In this document: positions 27,461 to 34,415 of the stretch, one piece after another
Numbering within the stretch: the stretch's first letter is position 1
Layout of the letters: every line of letters begins with the position of its first letter
DNA from: Chloroflexota bacterium
GTDB lineage: Bacteria; Chloroflexota; UBA6077; CF-72
Direction of reading: 5' to 3'
Assembly: GCA_005883405.1 (NCBI GenBank)
Contig: VBGG01000126.1
Location: 1-38,739 of the forward strand
Length of the DNA stretch: 38,739 nt
Made by a program: the position numbers and the translations under genes
The notes under the pieces: generated by a model
Database searches by the model: none
What the model was told of the DNA's origin: nothing
Seen by the model: only the letters and a program-made list of their open reading frames with translations

Positions 27461-27724
27461 AGAAGTTCGGCCGACAAGCCGCTTTCGGCACAAGACGCAG
27501 TCGGCCGACCTTCTTGTGACAGTTGGCCTAGAAGTTCGGCCGACAAGCCGCCTTTTCGGCACGAGTCGCAGGCGGCCGAACTTCTTTGACAGATTGGCCT
27601 AGTAACGCGGCCACCGAGATTTCGAGGCATTTCATACTTTTCGGCCGCGTTCCTAGGACCGCGGCCACCGAGACTCCGAGGCATTCACTACCTTTTCGGC
27701 CGCGGTCCTGGGCACTGTCACAGC
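27461..27724 (+). repeat. Compound palindromic repeat array H1a-H1b-H2a-H2b
   Basis: H1a 27461-27514, H1b 27530-27585 (AGAAGTTCGGCCG...CGGCCGAACTTCT), H2a 27599-27657, H2b 27652-27712 (CCTAGnnnCGCGGCC...GGCCGCGnnCCTAGG). Confidence 0.92.
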
Positions 27725-27785
27725 CGAGGACTGGTTCCGGCAGTGATTCGGCGATGCCTCGGGGTAGGATGGGCAGCCGGAGCCG

Positions 27786-28505
27786 ATGAGCTGGGACGAG
27801 GCGTTCGCCGATCACTACGAGGAATGGTCGGCATCGATGACGGCCGACGTTGCGTTCTACGTCGAGCTGGCACGCGAGGCGAACGGGCCGCTGGTCGAGC
27901 TTGCCATCGGGAATGGGCGGGTCGCGATCCCCGTGGCGCAGGCGACGGGCCAGCGGGTTGTCGGCATTGACTCCTCGCCGGCGATGCTTGCGCAAGCCCG
28001 TGCCCGGGCGGCCAAAGCGGGCGTGCAGCTCGACTTGCGCGAGGGTGACATGCGGGATCTTGCGCTCGAGGAGCCGGCCGCGCTGATCTACTGTCCATTC
28101 CGGGCGCTCCTGCACCTGCCGACCTGGGCCGACCGCCGCCGTACCTTCGAGCGCGTTGCCGCCTCGCTCCGCCCTGAGGGGCGGTTCGCCTGGAACGCGT
28201 TTGCCTTCGACCACCGGATCGCCGCGCGCCTCGACGGCCAGCACCAGGAGAAGCCCGTCCCGCACACGATCCAATACTCGGTGGGCGACAACCGCATCGA
28301 CATCACGCTCGACGGCGGTGGGAAGAGCTCGCTGTGGCCGGCAACCAAGAACGAGTGGCTCGGGCTGCTCGACGTCGCCGGTCTCCAGGTGGAGGCGCTC
28401 TACGGCGGCTTCGCCCACGAGCCGTTTGCCGACGACAGCCAGGAATACGTGTTCGTCGCCCGCCGTCCTCGAGTGACGTTGCTGGTCTCAGCGGCGCGTT
28501 CTTGA
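27786..28505 (+). CDS. Class I SAM-dependent methyltransferase; last residues probably derived from a deletion junction
   Basis: LVELAIGNGRVAIPVAQATGQRVVGIDSSPAMLAQARARAAKAGVQLDLREGDMRDLALEEPAALIYCPFRALLHLP. Confidence 0.85.
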   Translation: MSWDEAFADHYEEWSASMTADVAFYVELAREANGPLVELAIGNGRVAIPVAQATGQRVVGIDSSPAMLAQARARAAKAGVQLDLREGDMRDLALEEPAALIYCPFRALLHLPTWADRRRTFERVAASLRPEGRFAWNAFAFDHRIAARLDGQHQEKPVPHTIQYSVGDNRIDITLDGGGKSSLWPATKNEWLGLLDVAGLQVEALYGGFAHEPFADDSQEYVFVARRPRVTLLVSAARS

Positions 28506-28618
28506 GGCTGCCGCAGTTCGCCAGCGGCATCCTCGGCGGCGCGGTCATCGACCGCCTGGGCTATCGGCGTGTCAGCGTTGCCGCCGACCTGATCAGCGGC
28601 GCTGGCACCGCCGGTCGG
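28475..28618 (+). pseudogene. MFS transporter fragment truncated at both ends
   Basis: DVAGLSGAFLRLPQFASGILGGAVIDRLGYRRVSVAADLISG in frame 2; no start or continuation. Confidence 0.6.
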
Positions 28619-28681
28619 CCAGCACGCGGCGCGCCCCGGGTGAACAGCGGGCTGCCTGCTGTCAGGTCGGCTGCGCTGATA

Positions 28682-28990
28682 TCAGCCGCGGCCGCCCGAG
28701 TGCCGAATAGCGTCGACCAGCTCCGCCTTGGTCATCTTGCTGCGACCCTCGATGTTCATCTCTTTGGCGCGGTTGTAGACCTCGTCTCGCGATCTGCTCT
28801 CGAGGCCGCGGTTCGGGTTGCCCGTGCCTTGCGTTCGCCGGTTGGGCGTCCGCCCTTCCATGCGTCGGCGTTTGTTCACGGTGCGGGCGGCGATCTCCTC
28901 CGCGCGGTCCTCGGACACACCACGCTCCTCAGACCCCTCCTTGATGTGTTCGTACATCCGCTCGTCTTTATTGCTCCAGGCTTTTGGCAT
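28682..28990 (-). CDS. Plasmid stabilization-like / Rho N-terminal-like small basic protein
   Basis: MPKAWSNKDERMYEHIKEGSEERGVSEDRAEEIAARTVNKRRRMEGRTPNRRTQGTGNPNRGLESRSRDEVYNRAKEMNIEGRSKMTKAELVDAIR. Confidence 0.85.
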   Translation of the reverse strand: MPKAWSNKDERMYEHIKEGSEERGVSEDRAEEIAARTVNKRRRMEGRTPNRRTQGTGNPNRGLESRSRDEVYNRAKEMNIEGRSKMTKAELVDAIRHSGGRG

Positions 28991-29081
28991 ATCCCACTGA
29001 AAAGCAGATCGCGTGCCGTACTCGTCCCAGACGGTAGAATCTGTCGCCTGGATTGGCGCCGCGGGAATCGGCGTCCGTCTT

Positions 29082-29154
29082 GCGCCCGTAGCTCAGCGGA
29101 TAGAGCATCAGTCTTCGGAACTGAGGGTCGGGAGTTCGAATCTCTCCGGGCGCG
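29082..29154 (+). tRNA. tRNA-Arg (anticodon TCG)
   Basis: Cloverleaf GCGCCCG-TA-GCTC..GAGC-A-TCAGT-CTTCGGA-ACTGA-GGGTC-GGGAG-TTCGAAT-CTCTC-CGGGCGC-G; CCA not encoded. Confidence 0.93.
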
Positions 29155-29275
29155 CCTCGTCAGGCGCGTACAGACCCGTGTCATAACAACAACTATCGAC
29201 ACGAGGCGTCACGTAGACCGTCACGCCGGACGCAAGCAGCGTCATCTGGACGTCACAATAAAGTCAGACTGTTGG

Positions 29276-29350
29276 GGTGAGCGACCGGGGTCGAACCGGC
29301 GACCTTCGGAGCCACAATCCGACGCTCTAACCAACTGAGCTACGCCCACC
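29276..29350 (-). tRNA. tRNA-His (anticodon GTG)
   Basis: GGTGGGCGTAGCTCAGTTGGTTAGAGCGTCGGATTGTGGCTCCGAAGGTCGCCGGTTCGACCCCGGTCGCTCACC; G-1:C73 pair. Confidence 0.95.
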
Positions 29351-29552
29351 ACGAACAAAAAGCGCTATTGGGCTCTCAAACAACGCCGGACATCCAGGCC
29401 GTGTGGCTTTCAGGCGGAGATGGGCGGGCGTTCCGAGCGGCCCGATTATATCTGAATTCGGGGCGCACGGGCGAGCGCCCACACGCCGGTCAGGGTCGAC
29501 GCTGGCCCCGGGCTAGCAGAACGCCCGCGGCCGACGGGCAGCAAGCAGAACG

Positions 29553-30158
29553 TCAGCCCGCGGCCGACAGCAGCACGCGAGAGCTATTCAGGCGTGCCGT
29601 CGCCCGCGTCAGACAGTGCCGCGCTCCAGCCGAGAGGTCGCGGCAACGTGTCAAGTCTTCGATCGTCGCCTCCCTGTTCAAGGCCAGCGAGGCGGCGTCG
29701 GCGCGCGTCATCCCCGCGATGCGCCGCTGATGCAGATCAGGCGGATACCGCCACCAGGTGGCGTGCTCAGTCGACTCCAGGGCTTCTGTCGGCTCGGCGG
29801 GCGCGGACACCAGCCGAGCCACCACGTCGACGAGCTCGTCCAGGTCAAACGGCTTCGCCATGAACGCCTGCACGTTGAGTGCCTGGGTCAGTCGCGCCGG
29901 GTCGTGTTCCGCGGTCATCACCGCCACCGGCACGTCGGCTAGCGCGGGGTCGGCCCGGCAGACCCGCAGGAAGGTCTGCCCATCCATGATCGGCATGTTG
30001 AGATCGAGCACCACGCCGTGCGGCAGCGCCTTACGCATACGATCGAGCGCCTCCGCCCCATTGGCGGCGACGACGGCGGTATAACCCGCATCGCGAAGCA
30101 CCTGACTGACTATGGTGCGTATGTCCGGCTCGTCGTCCACGACGAGGACGCGCTTCAA
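29553..30158 (-). CDS. Response regulator receiver protein with ~75-aa uncharacterised C-terminal extension
   Basis: MKRVLVVDDEPDIRTIVSQVLRDAGY...HGVVLDLNMPIMDGQTF...FMAKPFDLDELVDVV. Confidence 0.88.
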   Translation of the reverse strand: MKRVLVVDDEPDIRTIVSQVLRDAGYTAVVAANGAEALDRMRKALPHGVVLDLNMPIMDGQTFLRVCRADPALADVPVAVMTAEHDPARLTQALNVQAFMAKPFDLDELVDVVARLVSAPAEPTEALESTEHATWWRYPPDLHQRRIAGMTRADAASLALNREATIEDLTRCRDLSAGARHCLTRATARLNSSRVLLSAAG

Positions 30159-30245
30159 GGCACTGGCCTGCCCCTACGCGGCCCCGCAGAATGCGTGCCA
30201 CGCCGTCCCCACACGCCGACGTAGAATGCCGCCGCGAGCACGTGA

Positions 30246-31025
30246 GTGCCGGGGGAGAAGGCTCTGAGCTTGAATCCGAGCGTCTCGGTCGTCATTCGAG
30301 CCAAGAACGAGGCGCGCTTCATCGGCGAGACGCTGGAAGCCATCTTCACCCCCGAGGCGGTGCGTCGTCCCCGCCATGTCGTCGTAGTCGACTCGGGCTC
30401 GACCGATGGCACGCAGGCAATCGTCAACGCGTTTCCCACCACCCTGATTCAGATCCGTCCCGACGAATTCACGTATGGCTACGCGCTCAACCTGGGCGTG
30501 GCCAATTGCGACGCGGAGATCGTGGCCACGCTGAGTGCGCACTCGCTGCCGAGCAGTCCCGATTGGCTGCTCAATCTGGTCGAGCCGTTTACCCGACCGC
30601 GAGTTGCCGGCGTGTATGGCCGCCAACTGCCACGGTCGAACGCGACCATCTTCGAGCTACTCGGCATGCGGCTCACTGGCGTGCTGAGCGACACGCCTCG
30701 CGTCCTGGATCGTCAACCGCTCTTCTCGAATGCCAACGGTGCGTTCCGAAGATCGCTGTGGCTGGAGCACCCGTTCGATGAAAACGTCGGCGGCGCCGAA
30801 GACATCGCCTGGGTGCGCACGATGCAAGAACGCGGCTACCTGATTGCCTACCAGCCGACGGCGTCGGTGTACCACTCGCATGGGGAGCCGATCTGGCGAC
30901 ATCTGCGGCGCGCCAGCCGCGACGTGCCGACCGTGGTCGGCAACTTCTTGCACCTTGGCTCTGGTGGTCACGTGGTCCACAAGCCAGTGCAAGCGGACCC
31001 GGTCACGCGACCCGCGCCCGACTAG
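30246..31025 (+). CDS. Family 2 glycosyltransferase
   Basis: VSVVIRAKNEARFIGETLEAI...VVVDSGSTDGT...NANGAFRRSLW...GGAEDIAWVRTMQERGYLIAYQPTASVYHSH. Confidence 0.9.
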   Translation: MPGEKALSLNPSVSVVIRAKNEARFIGETLEAIFTPEAVRRPRHVVVVDSGSTDGTQAIVNAFPTTLIQIRPDEFTYGYALNLGVANCDAEIVATLSAHSLPSSPDWLLNLVEPFTRPRVAGVYGRQLPRSNATIFELLGMRLTGVLSDTPRVLDRQPLFSNANGAFRRSLWLEHPFDENVGGAEDIAWVRTMQERGYLIAYQPTASVYHSHGEPIWRHLRRASRDVPTVVGNFLHLGSGGHVVHKPVQADPVTRPAPD

Positions 31026-32958
31026 CTCCCGCTTTGGCAGCGGGGGCCATCGGCAGGCGCACCCAGAATGCCGATCCGCGCCCGAGCGTACTCCTGACGC
31101 CGATGCTGCCCGCGTGGGCTTCCACCAGTTGTCGCGCGACCGCCAGGCCCAGGCCGGTGCCGCGCACCGCCAGGGTCGCGCCATGCCTGCCGCGATAGAA
31201 CTTTTCGAAGATGCGTTCGCAGTCTTCGGCGGCGATGCCGGTGCCCTGATCGATCACCTGGATCTCGACGCTCTCGTCGACAACGGCGGCGCTGATGCGA
31301 ATCTCGGTGCCCCGCGCCGAGTAGCGAGCCGCGTTCGACAACAGATTGTTCATCACCTGGCCGAGCCGATCGGCGTCGGCCATCACGCTCGGGAGTGGCG
31401 CCGCCAGCTGAGCGACCACGTGGTGGGTCGGAGTGGCCTGGCCAAAGCCGCTTGCGACGCGCGTGAGCCACGTGGCGAGATCGAGGCGGTCGGTCTTGAG
31501 CTCGATGCGGCCGGCGTCCAACCGCGACGTGTCGAGCAAATCGTCGACCAGCCGCAACATCAACGCCGAGCTGGTGTGAATCTCATCGGCGCTCTGGCGG
31601 ATCGTGCCTGGCTCGGTCAGCATGCCGTCGACCATGAGCTCGGAATAGCCGTGGATGATCGTGAGCGGCGTGCGGAGCTCGTGCGAGACCTGGCCAAGGA
31701 ACTCGTCCTTGAGGCGCGCTACTTCTCGCAGTGCCTCCATCTCGCGCCGCGCCTCCGCCTGGCCCGCCTCGCGATGCAATCGAGCAGTCTCCTGCGCCAG
31801 GCGTGCCGTCTCCAGCGTGACGGCGGCATAGTCGGCGAGCGTCTTGAGCACGAGCATCTGATCGAGATCGAAGAAGGCTGCCCGACCAGCATTCACCTCG
31901 CGCCAGGCGATCAATCCGCCCACGGGCCGCCCGTAGCCGGCGCCGAAGGGGATGGCCGCGACCGCAAGTCGAGCGCAGCGTACGTCCTCTGGTACCCAGG
32001 TCGGGACGACTCGGCCTGGCCCGATGTGCAAGTCGATCTGGCGCGGCTCGAGAACCAGCTGCTCGAGGATTGCCGCGCGCAGCGCCGGGCGGTCCACCTC
32101 GCACGCGACGTGCTCGGAGAACGCGGGCGGCGAGCCCATCGGCACAAGCGCCAGGCCGTCGAGCTTGAGCCCTTCGAGGACCGCACCCTCGGCGATCGCC
32201 TGGAACGCCCGCTCAGGATCGAGCGTGCCGACCACCGCACGTCCGACCGCGCTGGTAACGGCCATATTGCGCGAGCGGCGGTCGGCGCGGTCCATGGCCT
32301 GTTTTGCCAAATACAGCAGCCCGGCTGGCACGAGCAACATGGGCGCCCAGTTCGGGGCCGAATTCAGCATCGCCGCGAGCATTGCCCCGACGGTGCCGAG
32401 TCCTACCTCGCCCATGGTTTGCACCGAGAGGTTGCCGCGCGTCACCTCCCATACTGGACGACGTTTATCGAGGGCGACCACCACCGCGACCAGACCCGCC
32501 GAAACGACGCAGTAGCTGCAGCTCACGACGATGGCGATCAGCGGATCGGTCCAGCTCCCACCCGGCGACACTCGATCGGGACCGCCAAAGCGCGTGGCCA
32601 GATGGGCCGCGGCGCCGACCGCCAGGGTTATGCTGGCCACGTTGAAGGCCAGTTTCGGCGGCGCCAGCGGGTGACGCAGCGCGCGTAAGCCCACGCCCAA
32701 CGCGGCGATGGCCATCGCCAGGCCTGGCGGCAGCAGAAACGCGGCGGCGATGTGGGCCACCGCGCTCGCGTTGGTGTACCAGCCGCGCCGGACTTCAAAA
32801 TGCAAGTGATCACCGATCGCGGACAACACGATTAGCGCGATCGTGACTCCGGCCGACCACGCGTACGGCCACTGAGCAACTACGCTCAGATCGTGGCCGA
32901 GCAGCAGAACTGCGTTCGCCACGACCAGCGCGATGTACAACTTGAGCAAGGGTCCCAT
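31003..32958 (-). CDS. Multi-TM sensor GAF histidine kinase
   Basis: Several N-terminal TMs; VSHELRTPLTIIHGYSELM; NLLSNAARYS; DQGTGIAAEDCERIFEKFYRG; GTGLGLAVARQLVEAHAGSIGVRS. Confidence 0.93.
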   Translation of the reverse strand: MGPLLKLYIALVVANAVLLLGHDLSVVAQWPYAWSAGVTIALIVLSAIGDHLHFEVRRGWYTNASAVAHIAAAFLLPPGLAMAIAALGVGLRALRHPLAPPKLAFNVASITLAVGAAAHLATRFGGPDRVSPGGSWTDPLIAIVVSCSYCVVSAGLVAVVVALDKRRPVWEVTRGNLSVQTMGEVGLGTVGAMLAAMLNSAPNWAPMLLVPAGLLYLAKQAMDRADRRSRNMAVTSAVGRAVVGTLDPERAFQAIAEGAVLEGLKLDGLALVPMGSPPAFSEHVACEVDRPALRAAILEQLVLEPRQIDLHIGPGRVVPTWVPEDVRCARLAVAAIPFGAGYGRPVGGLIAWREVNAGRAAFFDLDQMLVLKTLADYAAVTLETARLAQETARLHREAGQAEARREMEALREVARLKDEFLGQVSHELRTPLTIIHGYSELMVDGMLTEPGTIRQSADEIHTSSALMLRLVDDLLDTSRLDAGRIELKTDRLDLATWLTRVASGFGQATPTHHVVAQLAAPLPSVMADADRLGQVMNNLLSNAARYSARGTEIRISAAVVDESVEIQVIDQGTGIAAEDCERIFEKFYRGRHGATLAVRGTGLGLAVARQLVEAHAGSIGVRSTLGRGSAFWVRLPMAPAAKAGASRARVA

Positions 32959-32990
32959 ACCAGGTGCCAGGGCGCCGCTCGGTTGGAGCT

Positions 32991-33015
32991 CCTGCCTGCG
33001 TCTCGCGCAGGCAGG
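32991..33015. other. Inverted repeat between kinase and small ORF
   Basis: CCTGCCTGCG / CGCAGGCAGG, 5-nt loop. Confidence 0.75.
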
Positions 33016-33053
33016 AATGTTCCAGCTAAACGTTGGCCAAGCTCAGATCCAGT

Positions 33054-33203
33054 TCAGCTCCAGCCGAAACCGGTCAGGCCAGCCAGCATGCGAACGATGC
33101 CATCCGCCATGTGGATCGAAACGGGGACGAAAAGAACCGCCAGCAGCGTCGGAGCTGCCTCTCGTTTTGGGAATCGCTCCCACCAACTCGCGAAGAACTG
33201 CAC
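33054..33203 (-). CDS. Candidate 49-aa small membrane protein
   Basis: GGGAGGGATTA-GTG start; VQFFASWWERFPKREAAPTLLAVLFVPVSIHMADGIVRMLAGLTGFGWS; amphipathic N-term plus hydrophobic segment. Confidence 0.45.
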   Translation of the reverse strand: MQFFASWWERFPKREAAPTLLAVLFVPVSIHMADGIVRMLAGLTGFGWS

Positions 33204-33423
33204 TAATCCCTCCCACCGTGTATCGTTCCGGTCACGTATTACAAAAACGTGACCTGTCCGACTATCGCTTGTGCATGGCCCGTTTGGACTCCCCCATCCG
33301 GGGTGTTTCGAACAGCCAGAAGTACCGGCCACCCCGGTACTTTCGGCTGCCCCACCGCAACCCGTGGGCAGCCGAGCTCGAACGCCTACTCGGCGCAGGC
33401 CAGTTGCGCCTCGCAAGACGGCA

Positions 33424-33439
33424 TGTTACGAATTGTTAC
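33424..33439. promoter_or_regulatory. Candidate OmpR-type direct-repeat site TGTTAC-N4-TGTTAC
   Basis: TGTTACGAATTGTTAC, 10-bp periodicity, 42 bp upstream of OmpR-family RR start. Confidence 0.35.
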
Positions 33440-33480
33440 ACAAGGGGAGCTGAGCATCGCCGACCACGGAGGTTGACTTA

Positions 33481-34233
33481 GTGGCCGAGACGTCGATTCT
33501 GCTTGTGGAAGACGACCTGGATACGGCGCGGTCGCTAACCAAGGCATTGGAGGCCAGTGGCTATCACGTCACGGCCGTTGACACCGGACTCGAAGCTCGC
33601 TCGATCATCGAGCACGTGCATCCCGATCTGATCCTGCTCGATCTGATGCTGCCCGACACCGACGGCCTGGTGTTGACGACCGCGCTCAAGACGATCACCA
33701 GCGCCCCGATCATTATCTGTAGTGCCCGCACGGAGCAGGTCGATCGTGTACTGGGCCTGAAGCTCGGCGCCGACGACTTCGTCGCCAAGCCGTTCGACCT
33801 CGACGAGCTCGAGGCGCGCATCGAGGCGGTCCTGCGCCGCGCCTCGCGTGTGCGCGAGGCCTCGAACGTCCCGCCCGATCAGATTCAGGTCGGCGAGCTG
33901 ATCGTCTCGCAATCGCGGGGAAGCGTGACGCTGAGCGGACAGCCAGTGCACCTGACGCCGACCGAGTATCGGCTGCTGGTGGCGCTGGCCAGCCGGCCCG
34001 ACGAGGTGCTCACCCGCGAAGTGTTGGGGCAGCTCGTGTGGGGATACCAGGACCTGGGTACCGGGCACCTGATCGACGTGCATATCGGACGTCTGCGCCT
34101 CAAGCTGCGCCGCGTGTCCCGGTCGGCGCCCGTGATTGTGACTGTCCGCGGCAAGGGCTACACCATCGCGTCTGAAGGCGCCGAAGCGGCCGCCGGATCG
34201 GAGCACTCCACCGAAGCCTCGCCAGGCGTCTAG
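33481..34233 (+). CDS. OmpR-family response regulator
   Basis: SILLVEDDLDTARSLTKALE...LILLDLMLPDTDG...AKPFDLDELEARIEAVLRRAS; LTPTEYRLLVALASRPDEVLTREVLGQLVWG. Confidence 0.95.
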   Translation: MAETSILLVEDDLDTARSLTKALEASGYHVTAVDTGLEARSIIEHVHPDLILLDLMLPDTDGLVLTTALKTITSAPIIICSARTEQVDRVLGLKLGADDFVAKPFDLDELEARIEAVLRRASRVREASNVPPDQIQVGELIVSQSRGSVTLSGQPVHLTPTEYRLLVALASRPDEVLTREVLGQLVWGYQDLGTGHLIDVHIGRLRLKLRRVSRSAPVIVTVRGKGYTIASEGAEAAAGSEHSTEASPGV

Positions 34234-34242
34234 CGACCGGCC

Positions 34243-34295
34243 AGAGCGCGGCCACCGGACTTCGACTCGACAGGGTTTCGGCCGCGTTTTTGGGC
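34243..34295 (+). repeat. Single H2-type palindromic repeat directly after RR stop, terminator-like (T5)
   Basis: AGAGCGCGGCCACCGGACTTCGACTCGACAGGGTTTCGGCCGCGTTTTTGGG. Confidence 0.75.
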
Positions 34296-34415
34296 TCCGC
34301 GCCGAGGGGGACGCTCAACCCGATCTCAACTCCGGCGGCATTCGCACCGTGGGGATGCTCAACAACTCAGCCCTACGATCCGCGGTGGAATGTACCTGGC
34401 GGAGGCGCGACCACA

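Noticed and set aside
27406-27684. 92-aa minus-strand protein (MPRSLGGRGPRNAAEKYEMPRNLGGR...)
   Set aside because: Pure translation of H1/H2 repeats; repeated peptide motifs simply mirror the DNA palindromes.
27461-27724. CRISPR array
   Set aside because: Units are palindromes abutting each other with short conserved linkers; no constant repeat alternating with unique spacers and no cas genes.
28334-29338. 334-aa plus-strand ORF
   Set aside because: Runs through the methyltransferase end, MFS scrap, the opposite strand of the plasmid-stabilization-like gene and the tRNA-Arg gene; not one protein.
29082-29350. tRNA pair as integration site of a genomic island
   Set aside because: No integrase, att-like direct repeat of a tRNA 3' end, or phage genes are visible nearby.
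30844-32688. 614-aa plus-strand ORF opposite the histidine kinase
   Set aside because: Shadow ORF; the minus strand has complete H, N and G boxes.
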